From: Qipengyuania atrilutea
GTDB taxonomy: Bacteria > Pseudomonadota > Alphaproteobacteria > Sphingomonadales > Sphingomonadaceae
Reading direction: 5' to 3'
Length of the DNA stretch: 64,000 nucleotides
Assembly: GCF_013370205.1 (NCBI RefSeq)
Contig: NZ_JABWGV010000004.1
Location: 1-64,000 of the forward strand
Positions 43,144 through 53,966 of the stretch are shown here, piece after piece; position 1 is the stretch's first letter; each line of letters starts with the position of its first letter. A program made the position numbers and the translations under genes. The notes under the pieces are model-generated. The model ran no database searches. It saw only the letters and a program-made list of their open reading frames with translations, and was not told the DNA's origin.

Positions 43144-44163
43144 TCAGCCCCCCGTTACCGACATGTGGCGCGGCTGCGCCGGTTCCTGCCCTGCCGCATC
43201 GATACGGAAGTGATGCTTCTCCGGCTTGATCGCCAGCGCGCGGTTCATCGCCTCTTCGAGTGCCGCGTCAGGCGTTTCGGAGCGCATCGCGGCGCGCAGA
43301 TCGACCTGCTCACCGCCACCCAGGCAGGGATAGAGCTGCCCCGTCGTAGTGACCCGCATCCGGTTGCAGCCGGCGCAGAAATTGCTCGTCAGCGGCGTGA
43401 TGAAGCCGAGCCGTCCGCCGGTCTCGGTGATATCGACATAGCGCGCCGGACCGCCGGTGCGGTGCGTGCTCGGCGTCAGTGTCCAGCGCTGCTCCAGATC
43501 GCGGCGGACCGCGTCGAGCGGGAGGTAGTGATCGAGCCGGTCGCCGTCGACTTCGCCCAGCGGCATCACCTCGATCAGCGTGACCGAATGCCCCTCGCCA
43601 TGCGCCCAGCGGATGAGTTCGGGCAGTTCGCCTTCGTTCGTGCCCTTCAGCGCGACGGTGTTGAGCTTGACCTTCAGCCCGGCAGCCTTGGCAGCGGCAA
43701 TTCCTTGCAGCACGCGCGGCAGGGCGTCGCGCCGGGTCAGCTTCGCGAACAGCTCAGGATCGCGGGTATCTAGCGACACGTTGATACGCTTCACCCCCGC
43801 ATCCGCCAGCGCGCCGGCATGATCGGCCAGCTGCGTGGCGTTGGTCGTCAGCGTCAGTTCGTCGAGCTCGTCGCCGATCCGCGTGCCGAGCCGGCGAACC
43901 AGTTCCATCATGTCGCGCCGCACCAGCGGTTCGCCGCCGGTCAGGCGGATCTTGGTAACGCCGCGCGCGATGAAGGCGGTGGCGAGCCGCTCCAGTTCCT
44001 CGAGCGAAAGCACCTCGCGCTTCGGCAGAAAGCGCATCTTTTCGGGCATGCAATAGGTGCAGCGCAGGTCGCAGCGGTCGGTGACTGACAGCCGCAGATA
44101 GGTGATCCGCCGCGCGAACTGGTCGACCATCGGGCGGGTCTGGAGATCGGTCTCTCCGCTCAT
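43144..44163 (-). CDS. moaA: GTP 3',8-cyclase MoaA
   Basis: Radical SAM enzyme of 339 aa that starts molybdenum cofactor synthesis from GTP. The SAM cluster is Cys31, Cys35, Cys38 (DRCDLRCTYC). The second cluster, which binds GTP, is FCAGCNRMR plus the Cys of GQLYPCL. The protein ends in Gly-Gly, as MoaA must. The Met of MSGETDLQTR starts within the stop of the truncated SDR-like gene (ATGA). moaC and moaB are not in the window. Confidence 0.95.
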   Translation of the reverse strand: MSGETDLQTRPMVDQFARRITYLRLSVTDRCDLRCTYCMPEKMRFLPKREVLSLEELERLATAFIARGVTKIRLTGGEPLVRRDMMELVRRLGTRIGDELDELTLTTNATQLADHAGALADAGVKRINVSLDTRDPELFAKLTRRDALPRVLQGIAAAKAAGLKVKLNTVALKGTNEGELPELIRWAHGEGHSVTLIEVMPLGEVDGDRLDHYLPLDAVRRDLEQRWTLTPSTHRTGGPARYVDITETGGRLGFITPLTSNFCAGCNRMRVTTTGQLYPCLGGGEQVDLRAAMRSETPDAALEEAMNRALAIKPEKHHFRIDAAGQEPAQPRHMSVTGG

Positions 44164-44492
44164 GCCGCGGCGGCCTCGTTTTCGCGCGCGGGCAGGTACT
44201 GTCCGGTGACGCCCGGTGCGGCTGCCAAGTAGTCGGCGATCCCGTCGACCGCTTCGGCAACCGACCCAGCGGTCATGTTGACCCGCTTCGGCGCGTGCTG
44301 CCGCGCAAGGCTGCGCACTGCGCCAAGCCGCCAGTCGTGGTGCGTGTGATCGGCAGGCGGCAGGACGAGGACTACTGCCTCCGCAGTATCGAGCGCGTCC
44401 GATATGCGCGCAGGCCACGCAGCGTAGAACGCCTCCGTCGCAGCGACCGGCGCTTCAGGCAGTTCGCCAATATCGAGGCGCGTCTGCTTCAC
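44160..44492 (-). CDS. Truncated Rossmann/SDR-like protein, 110 aa
   Basis: Small protein that looks like the last half of a short-chain dehydrogenase: the segment RSLARQHAPKRVNMTAGSV resembles the SDR helix and the VNAIAPG loop, and DYLAAAPGVTGQYL resembles the TGQxL end. The NAD-binding TGxxxGxG motif and the catalytic YxxxK are absent; the equivalent place reads HHDWRLGA. It sits between folB and moaA with a 1-nt gap and an ATGA overlap, so it is translated with them. In other bacteria an SDR pteridine reductase often neighbours folB, so this may be a reduced relative. Function unknown. Confidence 0.7.
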   Translation of the reverse strand: MKQTRLDIGELPEAPVAATEAFYAAWPARISDALDTAEAVVLVLPPADHTHHDWRLGAVRSLARQHAPKRVNMTAGSVAEAVDGIADYLAAAPGVTGQYLPARENEAAAA

Positions 44493-44493
44493 C

Positions 44494-44862
44494 TCAGCCG
44501 CGTTCCCGCCGCAGCGTCATGCCGATTTGCTCGTTCGCCTCGGCAATGGCGAGCTTCACGATCTTCACCGTGACTGCGGAAATGCGGTCGTCTTGTTCCA
44601 TCAACGTATCGCAGATGTGGTCGCCCACCGCCTCGATCAACTTGAAATGCACCCCTTCCGGCAAATTCAGTGCCGCGTCGCGGAGATCCATGTAGTTCTT
44701 GCTTTCCTCAAGCGGAGTATCGGGCGCGTAGTGTTTTGCCACGCGCAGTTCGGCGGACACGGTGATCCGCAGCGGCTGCGGCTTGCCGGTCTCTTCCGAA
44801 TAGATGCCCGTCAGCACGTTCGTTTCCAGATCGGCGACGGTGAGGGTTAGGGAATCGCTCAT
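44494..44862 (-). CDS. folB: Dihydroneopterin aldolase FolB
   Basis: Folate-pathway enzyme of 122 aa that cleaves dihydroneopterin. TVADLETNVLTGIYSEE at the start, then NYMDLRDAALNLPEG, FKLIEAVGDHICDTL and VKIVKLAIAEA are typical; the catalytic Lys is the one in VKLAIAEA. The start is the Met of MSDSLTLTVA. It is the first gene of the folB-orf-moaA-moaD-moaE unit, which joins two GTP-derived pterin pathways. Confidence 0.92.
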   Translation of the reverse strand: MSDSLTLTVADLETNVLTGIYSEETGKPQPLRITVSAELRVAKHYAPDTPLEESKNYMDLRDAALNLPEGVHFKLIEAVGDHICDTLMEQDDRISAVTVKIVKLAIAEANEQIGMTLRRERG

Positions 44863-44872
44863 CGCCTCCGTC

Positions 44873-45763
44873 CTAGCCGTCATTCGACCAGCGTGCGAAT
44901 ATTGCGGTCGGAAGCAGGCGTCCGCCCTCGCCGCTCTCGCGCACCGCGAGGTCGCCATGCTCGATCGTGCCGGGAAGATCGGCGCAGATTTCCTCGAGCA
45001 ATCCGCCTAGCGCCAGCGAGGACAGGCGCACCGCGTAGACCGTCAGGAACAGGAAGCGGCTTTCGCTATCGAGCAGAGCGCGGCAATCGCGCAAAAGGCC
45101 GGGCAAACCCTCTTCTATCCGCCAGGTCTCGCCGTTGGGACCGCGTCCGAACTTGGGCGGGTCGAGGATGATCCCGTCGTAGCGCCGCCCGCGCCGAACC
45201 TCGCGCGCCGCGAACTTCGCCGCATCGTCGATGAGCCAGCGGATCGGACGGTCCTCCATGTCCGACAGCGCCGCATTCTCGCGCGCCTGTGCCACCGATT
45301 TCTTCGAGGCATCGACATGGACGACCGGGCCGCTTTCGCTAAGCGCCAGCGAGCCGACGCCGGTGTAGCCGAACATGTTGAGCGTCTGCGCCTCGCTCAA
45401 ACCGGCAAGCCGCTCGCGCATCCAGTCCCACACCGGCGCCATATCAGGGAAGAACTGCAAGTGCCGGAAGGGGGTCGGCTGCGCGGTGAAGGTGACGTCT
45501 TTCCAGCTTACCGGCCATCCCTCCGCCGGAAGCGAGGGCGCGTCGGTCCAGCGCCCGCCGCCGTCTTCGTCGCTGCCAGGGATGAACTCGCTGGCTGCGT
45601 CCCAGTCCGCCTCGCGCGGGCTCCACATCGCTTGCGGTTCGGGACGGATGAAGCGGTGGCCGCCGAACGATTCCCATTTGCGCCCGCCGCCGCTGTCGAG
45701 CAAGCGGTAGCCGTCCCACCCCTCGCCGACCATCAACGCAGGCTGCTGGACCAGCTCCGCCAT
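44873..45763 (-). CDS. Class I SAM-dependent methyltransferase
   Basis: Methyltransferase of 296 aa with motif I LNMFGYTGVGSLALSESG, acidic loop VVHVDASKKSV, and IILDPPKFGRGPNGETW as motif IV, the layout of RlmI/RlmK-type rRNA cytosine methyltransferases, but lacking their N-terminal PUA domain. Target is unknown. Its Met overlaps the thrC stop (ATGA). Confidence 0.86.
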   Translation of the reverse strand: MAELVQQPALMVGEGWDGYRLLDSGGGRKWESFGGHRFIRPEPQAMWSPREADWDAASEFIPGSDEDGGGRWTDAPSLPAEGWPVSWKDVTFTAQPTPFRHLQFFPDMAPVWDWMRERLAGLSEAQTLNMFGYTGVGSLALSESGPVVHVDASKKSVAQARENAALSDMEDRPIRWLIDDAAKFAAREVRRGRRYDGIILDPPKFGRGPNGETWRIEEGLPGLLRDCRALLDSESRFLFLTVYAVRLSSLALGGLLEEICADLPGTIEHGDLAVRESGEGGRLLPTAIFARWSNDG

Positions 45764-47166
45764 CAGCTTGCCGACCGGGTCGCGTTGGCCATGATATGCG
45801 CCTTCACCGCGTCGTAGTCGCCGGGAAGCTCGTCGCAGCTTTCCTCACGCGCAAAGAGGTCTCCGACGCGCGGCGGAAGCGAGGGGCGCGTCCCGGTCGC
45901 CTGTTCTACCGGATCGCGGAACTTCGATGGGTGCGCGGTGGCGAGCGTCACGATGGGAACCGCCCGCGGCAAATCCTGCAGCCGCGCGGCGTGAAGCCCG
46001 ATGGCGGTGTGCGGGTCGATAACCTGGCCCGTATTCTCGCACGCCCAGCGCATCGCCTGCGCCATCTCCACCTCGTCGGCCCGCGCGCTCGTGAGCAGAC
46101 CCGCCGCGCCGGTGCGCTGGAGATCGGTCAGCCGCATCGCTTTCGTGGTGTCGAAGCCGCGCATCTGCTCGGCCATGGCAGCGCCGTCGCGCCCGCCGCA
46201 GTCGAACAGCAGCCGCTCGAAATTGCTGCTGACCTGGATATCCATCGACGGCGCAGTGGTCGCAGTTACGCTCGCCGCGGAATAGTCCCCGTCGGACAGA
46301 GCGCGGTGCAGGATGTCGTTGACGTTGGTCGCGACCACGAGCCGCTCGATCGGCAGGCCCATCTTCGCCGCGACATAGCCCGCGAAAACGTCGCCGAAAT
46401 TGCCGGTCGGTACGCTAAAGGCGATCTTTCGGTGCGGCGCCCCGAGTTGCAAGGCGGCCGCGAAGTAGTAGACGACCTGCGCCATCAACCGGGCCCAGTT
46501 GATCGAATTGACCGCGCCGATACGGAAGCGCGCGGTCAGTTCCTCGTCGCCGAACATGCGCTTCACCATCGCCTGCGCGTCGTCGAAGCTGCCACCTATC
46601 GCGATGTTGTGGACATTGGGCGCGCGTACCGTCGTCATCTGCCGCCGCTGGACGTCCGAGATCCGGCCCGAGGGATGCAGCATGAAGATATCGATGCCCT
46701 CCCGCCCTGCCACGGCGTCTATGGCCGCGGACCCCGTATCGCCGCTGGTAGCACCGACGATGGTCAGTTTCTCTCCGCGGCGGGCAAGAAATTTCTCGAA
46801 CAGCAGGCCGAGCAGTTGCAGCGCGACGTCCTTGAACGCCAGCGTCGGTCCGTGGAACAGTTCGAGCAGCCAGTGCTGCTCATTTAACTGCACGAGCGGC
46901 GTCACCGCATCGTGGGCGAAGCGGCCGTAGGCTTCGCGGCATAGCTCGAGCAATTCGTCTTCGGTGAGGCTGGTGCCGACGAAGGGCTGCATGACCAGCG
47001 CCGCGAGTTCGGCGTAGGGGAGGCCCGCCATCGCCGCGATCTCGCCTTCGGAGAACTGCGGCCATTCACGCGGCAGGAACAGGCCGCCGTCGCTCGCCAG
47101 CCCGGCCAGCGTGACGCCTTCGAAGTCGAGCGGCTCCGCGCCGCCTCTGGTCGAGATATAATCCAT
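45763..47166 (-). CDS. thrC: Threonine synthase
   Basis: PLP enzyme of 467 aa that converts O-phosphohomoserine to threonine. The PLP lysine is Lys112 in FHGPTLAFKDVALQLLG. The N-terminus DYISTRGGAEPLDFEGVTLAGLASDGGL and the GATSGDTGSAAID phosphate-binding loop are characteristic. The Met of MDYISTRG is used. It lies downstream of the SURF1 gene, an order common in alphaproteobacteria. Confidence 0.96.
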   Translation of the reverse strand: MDYISTRGGAEPLDFEGVTLAGLASDGGLFLPREWPQFSEGEIAAMAGLPYAELAALVMQPFVGTSLTEDELLELCREAYGRFAHDAVTPLVQLNEQHWLLELFHGPTLAFKDVALQLLGLLFEKFLARRGEKLTIVGATSGDTGSAAIDAVAGREGIDIFMLHPSGRISDVQRRQMTTVRAPNVHNIAIGGSFDDAQAMVKRMFGDEELTARFRIGAVNSINWARLMAQVVYYFAAALQLGAPHRKIAFSVPTGNFGDVFAGYVAAKMGLPIERLVVATNVNDILHRALSDGDYSAASVTATTAPSMDIQVSSNFERLLFDCGGRDGAAMAEQMRGFDTTKAMRLTDLQRTGAAGLLTSARADEVEMAQAMRWACENTGQVIDPHTAIGLHAARLQDLPRAVPIVTLATAHPSKFRDPVEQATGTRPSLPPRVGDLFAREESCDELPGDYDAVKAHIMANATRSAS

Positions 47167-47226
47167 CGCGGCTAGGCGGTTAGCCCCGCCGGATGCCTGC
47201 CGCAAGCGAGCGCGGCTTTGCGCGTA

Positions 47227-47796
47227 TCAATCTGACCTGTTCCGCCGGCGCAGCGAAATGACGTAGATCACGAAAGCGACGATAGCGAAGATGAACCACT
47301 GGACCGCGTAGGCGACGTGGTTGTTGGGAAGCTCGCGCGGATCGGGCAGCGCGAGCGGCTCAAGGCCGATGATCGGCGGATCGGCGACGAGGCGCGGCCC
47401 CGGTGCGATTACGCCGAGCAGCGCCCCGCCGTTCCAGTCCGGTTGCTGCGGCGCGCGCGACCATCCGATATCGGCAATGAACTCGCGCCCGGAATTATCG
47501 ATACAGGTGGCTCTCTGCGCCCAACCCTTCGCCCCGTCTTCCCGCGTGCCGGCAACCGCACCATAGGCGGCGACGCGCGAACAGGTCAGCGAGGTCCGGC
47601 GGTAGAGCGCCGCTTCCGCCTCTTCCTCGGTATCGGGCCATGCGGCCTCTTCGCGCATCTGCTGCGCTGCGAGCGCCGTCGCGATAAGCGCCTCCTTCTC
47701 TTCCGCGCGCGCCAGTTGCCAGACGCCGAGGCCAAGCATGATGAGGCACGCGGCGACCACGATGATGGTCGCGCCGATGGGGAAGCTTCGGCTCAC
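47227..47796 (-). CDS. SURF1 family cytochrome oxidase assembly protein
   Basis: Membrane protein of 189 aa with two helices, residues about 8-27 and 163-182. Conserved Surf1 features include LGVWQLARAEEKEALI at the N-terminus, DIGWSRAPQ in the loop and ELPNNHVAYAVQWFIFAIVAFVIY at the C-terminus. SURF1 helps insert heme a in subunit I. GTG start overlaps the DUF983 stop (GTGA). It is shorter than the usual 220-250 residues. Confidence 0.87.
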   Translation of the reverse strand: MSRSFPIGATIIVVAACLIMLGLGVWQLARAEEKEALIATALAAQQMREEAAWPDTEEEAEAALYRRTSLTCSRVAAYGAVAGTREDGAKGWAQRATCIDNSGREFIADIGWSRAPQQPDWNGGALLGVIAPGPRLVADPPIIGLEPLALPDPRELPNNHVAYAVQWFIFAIVAFVIYVISLRRRNRSD

Positions 47797-48203
47797 GGCG
47801 TATCGTCCGAGCGCGAGGACGGGGAGGCCGCTTCGCCCGCCGAGTTGCGATACTCGCTGATAAGCAGCAGCGCTTTCGCTACCCGCAGCCCGCCGAGCAC
47901 CGAAAGGATGGTGAGCGGCGTCCAGATCAGCGCATGGACCCATAGCGGCGGACGAACCGCGATATCGAGCCATAGCGCCAGCCCGATCAGAATGCCGCCG
48001 ATGATGAGCGTGAGGAATGCCGCCGGTCCGTCACCGACATTGAAACGGCTGAAGTCGAGCCCGCAGGCGCGGCATCTCTCCGAGAACTTCACCGGCCCCG
48101 CGAAGAGGGTACGAGCCTCGCAGCGCGGACAGCAACCGAAAAGGGCAGCCTCCGCGATGGATGGCTGCCCCTTGCGTTCTGGCGGTGTTTCGCCTGCCGG
48201 CAT
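47793..48203 (-). CDS. DUF983 zinc-ribbon membrane protein
   Basis: Protein of 136 aa. Two Cys pairs (CCPRC near 24-28 and CRAC near 44-47) form a zinc ribbon, followed by two membrane helices (about 62-82 and 88-110). DUF983 genes usually lie between coxC and SURF1 in alphaproteobacteria, as here. ATGA overlaps the coxC stop. Exact role is unknown; a link to copper or heme delivery is inference. Confidence 0.85.
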   Translation of the reverse strand: MPAGETPPERKGQPSIAEAALFGCCPRCEARTLFAGPVKFSERCRACGLDFSRFNVGDGPAAFLTLIIGGILIGLALWLDIAVRPPLWVHALIWTPLTILSVLGGLRVAKALLLISEYRNSAGEAASPSSRSDDTP

Positions 48204-49024
48204 CAGTGGTAAGCGACGCCCGCGCTGCCCCAGACGTAGACGACGATGAACAGGAACAGCCATACCACGTCGACGAAGTGCCAGTACCACGCTGCCGCTT
48301 CGAAGCCGAAATGCTGGCGCGGCGTAAAGTGGCCCTTGTAGGTCCGCACAAGGCAGACGATCAGGAAGATCGTACCGACGAGGACGTGGAAGCCGTGGAA
48401 GCCCGTCGCCATGTAGAAGGCCGAGCTGTACGTATTGCCGCCGAACTCGAACGGAGCATGCGCATATTCATACGCCTGAATGCAGGTGAATACCGCGCCG
48501 AGGATGACCGTCGCCCACAGGCCCTTCTTGAGGCCGTCCCGGTCGCCGTGGATCAGCGAGTGGTGCGCCCAGGTGACCGTGGTGCCCGAACACAGCAGGA
48601 TCAGCGTGTTGAGAAGCGGCAGTTCGAACGGATTGATCACGGCCTCGATCGCGACCGGCGGGAATGTTCCGCCGATGATCTCGTTGATCTCGCTCGGGAA
48701 CAGGGAAAAGTCGAACCAGCTCCAGAACCATCCGACGAAGAACATCACTTCGGACGCGATGAACAGGATCATGCCGTAGCGCATGTGAAGCTGCACGACT
48801 GGCGTATGGTCGCCGCGCTCGGCTTCCTTCACGATGTTCGAGAACCAAGCGAAGAACGTCGCGATCAGACCGGCGACACCGAGCCCGAGAATCAGCCAGG
48901 CATTGGCCATTTCGTTCATGTAGAACACCATGCCGGTGGTGAACGTCAGCGCGGAAAACGATCCGACAAAAGGCCAGATATCAGGCGGGAGAATGTGATA
49001 TTCGTGATTGACGTTGCCAGCCAT
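48203..49024 (-). CDS. coxC: Cytochrome c oxidase subunit III
   Basis: Membrane subunit of the aa3-type terminal oxidase, 273 aa with seven helices. Diagnostic segments are HILPPDIWPFVGS near the start, GMILFIASEVMFFVGWFWSWFDFSLFP and TGFHGFHVLVGTIFLIV, which ends in HFVDVVWLFLFIVVYVWG. It follows ctaG by 64 nt and overlaps the DUF983 start. Confidence 0.96.
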   Translation of the reverse strand: MAGNVNHEYHILPPDIWPFVGSFSALTFTTGMVFYMNEMANAWLILGLGVAGLIATFFAWFSNIVKEAERGDHTPVVQLHMRYGMILFIASEVMFFVGWFWSWFDFSLFPSEINEIIGGTFPPVAIEAVINPFELPLLNTLILLCSGTTVTWAHHSLIHGDRDGLKKGLWATVILGAVFTCIQAYEYAHAPFEFGGNTYSSAFYMATGFHGFHVLVGTIFLIVCLVRTYKGHFTPRQHFGFEAAAWYWHFVDVVWLFLFIVVYVWGSAGVAYH

Positions 49025-49088
49025 TGTCCATGCGTCCTGTTGGTGTTCGCCCCGCCCTTAAACAGCGTTTCGTGCGGGGTCCAGTAAG

Positions 49089-49655
49089 TTAAGAGGCGGC
49101 TTCCGCCTCGGCATCCTCGGTGCGGTGAAAGGTGTAGCTCAGAGTGATCTGTTCGACGTCCTTCGCGTTCTCGTCCTCGAGGATCGCGGGATCGACGTAG
49201 AACAGCACCGGCATGCGGACTTCCTGCCCCGGTTGAAGCGTCTGCTCGGTGAAGCAGAAGCACTGCACCTTGTTGAAGTATTTGCCGGTATACTCGGGTT
49301 CGACGTTGAAGCTGGCCGTGCCTGTGATCGGGATGTCGCTGTCGTTGCGCGCGGTATAGAACGCCATGTCGCGCTCGCCGATCTGGACCGTATCGGTCGG
49401 ATACTCGGGCTTGAAGCGCCAAGGCACGTCCCGCGCGACATTCCCGTCAAAGCGGATCGAAATAGTGCGCGTGCCGCTCGACTTCGCGAACGCGGCGGCG
49501 AGGTCCGCATCTGCCTCGCTGGCGACCTGCGTCGTCCCGCCGAACCCGGTGACGCGGCAGAACATGTCGTAGAGCGGCACTGCGGCATAGCCGAGGCCAA
49601 GCATCCCTGCCGCCATGCCCGCGGCCATCAAACCCGTGCGGATATTAGCGTCCAT
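49089..49655 (-). CDS. ctaG: Cytochrome c oxidase copper chaperone CtaG/Cox11
   Basis: Periplasmic, membrane-anchored protein of 188 aa that delivers copper to the CuB site of subunit I. One helix (about 8-27) is followed by a beta-sandwich domain with the copper-binding CFCFTEQTL near residue 105 and MPVLFYVDP. YDMFCRVTGFGGTTQ is the standard opening. Confidence 0.95.
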   Translation of the reverse strand: MDANIRTGLMAAGMAAGMLGLGYAAVPLYDMFCRVTGFGGTTQVASEADADLAAAFAKSSGTRTISIRFDGNVARDVPWRFKPEYPTDTVQIGERDMAFYTARNDSDIPITGTASFNVEPEYTGKYFNKVQCFCFTEQTLQPGQEVRMPVLFYVDPAILEDENAKDVEQITLSYTFHRTEDAEAEAAS

Positions 49656-49661
49656 GGCCGT

Positions 49662-49787
49662 TCAGTCCCCCATCCGCACGATGGTGATCGCGTAGAACAG
49701 CACGACGAAGGCGAGCAGAACCACCCCGACCACGAGGTTCCGGCTCTTGCGGCGCCGCTTGTATTCGCGCTCTTCCTCAGGCGTCAT
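49662..49787 (-). CDS. coxF: Small cytochrome oxidase assembly protein CoxF
   Basis: A 41-residue single-helix protein: a basic N-terminus ([17 protein letters not shown]) followed by one membrane helix. Its ATG overlaps the ctaB stop (ATGA) and ctaG begins 6 nt after its stop, so it is in the middle of the oxidase operon. Short proteins of this type at this place are called CoxF in alphaproteobacteria. Confidence 0.75.
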   Translation of the reverse strand: MTPEEEREYKRRRKSRNLVVGVVLLAFVVLFYAITIVRMGD

Positions 49788-50701
49788 GACAGTAATCCGT
49801 GGTTGGCCGCGACGCGGTCGAGAACCAGCGCCGCGAACAGGGCGAAGAGGTAAACGATGCTGAAGGCGAACAGGCGCTTCTCGGGCCGCATCGTATCGCC
49901 TTCGCCCGATGTTCGCAGCCCCACCGGTATGGACAGGGCCAGGAACGCGAGCGACAGGACAAGGGCCGCGCCGCCGTAGATCACGCCGGTCCCGCCGATG
50001 AACCAAGGGGCAGCCGCAATCGGTACCAGCAGAGCGGCATAGAGAACGATCTGCCGACGGGTAGAAGCCTCGCCGCGTACGACCGGCATCATGGGAATGC
50101 CGACTTTCGCGTAGTCGCTCTTCACGAACAGCGCGAGCGCCCAGAAGTGTGGCGGCGTCCAAAAGAAGATGATCGCGAACAGCAGGATCGGCATTGCCGT
50201 TATCTCGCCGGTGACGGCGATCCAGCCGATCAGGGGCGGGAATGCTCCCGCGCCGCCGCCGATGACGATGTTCTGCGGCGTCCGCGGCTTCAGCCAAATG
50301 GTGTAGACAACCGCGTAATAGACGATCGACAGCGCCAGGATGGCAGCGGCAAGCCACCCGATCGCGAGGCCCATTACCCCGACGGACGTTGCGGAAAGCA
50401 GAATGCCGAAGTCGCGCGCATCCTCGCGGCGCAGGCGCCCTTCGGGTAGCGGGCGCTTCGCCGTGCGCTTCATTCCGCGGTCGAGATCGGCTTCCCACCA
50501 CTGGTTGAGTGCAGCTGCACCGCCTGCGCCGAGCGCGATGCACAGGATGGCGGTAAATCCGAGGACCGGGTGGATGGTGCCGGGCGCGGCAATCATCCCG
50601 CAAATGCCGGTGAAGATCACCAGCGTCATCACGCGTGGTTTCGTCAGCGCGAAGAAATCGCGCCAGTCGGCCGGTAGCGTGGGAGAAATCGCGGTCAACA
50701 T
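49784..50701 (-). CDS. ctaB: Protoheme IX farnesyltransferase (heme O synthase)
   Basis: Makes heme O by attaching farnesyl to heme b, in the inner membrane. The 305-residue protein has the UbiA-superfamily motifs: [19 protein letters not shown] with the first Asp-rich signature, then [31 protein letters not shown] is the common CtaB opening. The Met of MLTAISPT follows a GGAG site; an earlier Met at 50743 is possible. Confidence 0.94.
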   Translation of the reverse strand: MLTAISPTLPADWRDFFALTKPRVMTLVIFTGICGMIAAPGTIHPVLGFTAILCIALGAGGAAALNQWWEADLDRGMKRTAKRPLPEGRLRREDARDFGILLSATSVGVMGLAIGWLAAAILALSIVYYAVVYTIWLKPRTPQNIVIGGGAGAFPPLIGWIAVTGEITAMPILLFAIIFFWTPPHFWALALFVKSDYAKVGIPMMPVVRGEASTRRQIVLYAALLVPIAAAPWFIGGTGVIYGGAALVLSLAFLALSIPVGLRTSGEGDTMRPEKRLFAFSIVYLFALFAALVLDRVAANHGLLS

Positions 50702-50858
50702 TGCATTGTCTCCGGCGCTCGGCCGGTTCCTGGGTTCCTTCATTGCGCCGGCTGCCGCATCATCGAATGCCGCAGCCCGGTCGCGCTTGGCTGCCACCAC
50801 CCCCGCGGGAGAGGGATACAGAAGGCCGCGCGGGCCGCCCGATCCCCCGGCGCTTCGG

Positions 50859-52616
<1,758 letters not shown>

Positions 52617-52619
52617 CTA

Positions 52620-53717
52620 TCAGGAACGGCGGCCGGTGCCGCGCGCTCCAACTGCTACTGTATCGTTCTCGGCACCTTCGGCTTCGCTTTCGGTACCGTC
52701 CGCAGCATCTTCGCCTGCACCGTCGGCCGCTTCAGCGCCTTCGCCGAGTTCGACCGTTTCGCCCGCAGGCTCATCACCGACGGTCCCGCCCTGGGCGCGA
52801 ACCCATGCCTCGAACCGGTCGCGCGGCAATGCTTCGACGGCGATCGGCATATAGGCGTGACGTGCGCCGCACAGTTCGGAGCACTGGCCATAATATATGC
52901 CCGGTTCCTCAACTTGGAAGATGCGCTCGTTAATCCGTCCCGGAACAGCGTCGAGCTTGAACCACAAGGACGGAACCGCGAATGAATGAATCACGTCGGC
53001 CGCAGTCGTCTGCAGGCGGATCGGCGTGTTGACGGGAACGACCATCCGGTTGTCCACTTCGAGCTGCGCCGGGAAGCCCTTAGCTTCCGCCTCGTCTTCC
53101 GGCATCATGTTCGAGATGATCTCGAAATCGCCGTTGTCGGGGTAAGTGTAGGTCCAGTACCACTGGTAGCCGGTCGCCTTGATCGTGACCGCGTCGGCCG
53201 GCGGAGCCTCGTACTGGCTCGCGAGCAACCGGATCGAGGGAACAGCGATAACCAGCAGGATCAGCGCCGGCACGACCGTCCAGATGACTTCGATCAGCGT
53301 ATTGTGCGTCGTGCGCGAAGGCTTCGGGTGCGACTTGCGATTGTAACGCACGATGACCCACAGCAGCAGAGCCAGAACGAACAGGCTAATAACGGTAATG
53401 ATCGGCAGCAGGATCGCGTTGTGCATCCACAGCGCGTACTGGCCGTCCTTCGAATACTGTTCCTGGAAACCAAAGGCACCCGATTCCGGCTGTCCTTTGA
53501 TCATTTCCGGGCCCATCGGAACATAGGCATCGGCACCCGCGGCCGCATCGCCCCGCTCGCCTGCACCGACCAGCGGCGACACGTCGTTCTGCGGGGTCGC
53601 AGCTTCGGGAGCCATCGGCTCGATATTCGCCGGATTGGCCTGCGCGAACACCGCTTGCGGCGCGAGCATGAGTAACAAGGCCGCAAAGAAACTGGCGATG
53701 GACTTGGACGAATTCAT
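52620..53717 (-). CDS. coxB: Cytochrome c oxidase subunit II with acidic tail
   Basis: Receives electrons from cytochrome c through the CuA centre. The 365-residue precursor has a signal peptide (about 1-25), a linker, two membrane helices near 98-120 and 134-160, and the CuA domain with GQCSELCGARHAYMPIAV. After the CuA domain, residues 312-365 form an acidic Glu/Asp/Gly-rich tail that most homologues lack. First gene of the oxidase operon on this strand. Confidence 0.95.
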   Translation of the reverse strand: MNSSKSIASFFAALLLMLAPQAVFAQANPANIEPMAPEAATPQNDVSPLVGAGERGDAAAGADAYVPMGPEMIKGQPESGAFGFQEQYSKDGQYALWMHNAILLPIITVISLFVLALLLWVIVRYNRKSHPKPSRTTHNTLIEVIWTVVPALILLVIAVPSIRLLASQYEAPPADAVTIKATGYQWYWTYTYPDNGDFEIISNMMPEDEAEAKGFPAQLEVDNRMVVPVNTPIRLQTTAADVIHSFAVPSLWFKLDAVPGRINERIFQVEEPGIYYGQCSELCGARHAYMPIAVEALPRDRFEAWVRAQGGTVGDEPAGETVELGEGAEAADGAGEDAADGTESEAEGAENDTVAVGARGTGRRS

Positions 53718-53966
53718 TGGCTCGAAATATCCTGTGCTCGATCGATTCCGCTTGCCGAAAGGCGTATTGGCGTCCCGATCGCACGGCGATTACGGCGCAG
53801 AATGCGCGGACGATGCCGTATGATGCGGGTGCAATTCAAGGCGCCTATACGCCCGCTTGCCCGCAGCCTCAAGCGCTTCTAGGAGAATTTTCTGCCGCAT
53901 GCGGCGCCGCGTCAAGTTTCCGTAGCGTGACGCAGCTGAAATTTCCGATGGATGAAAAGACTGGCG

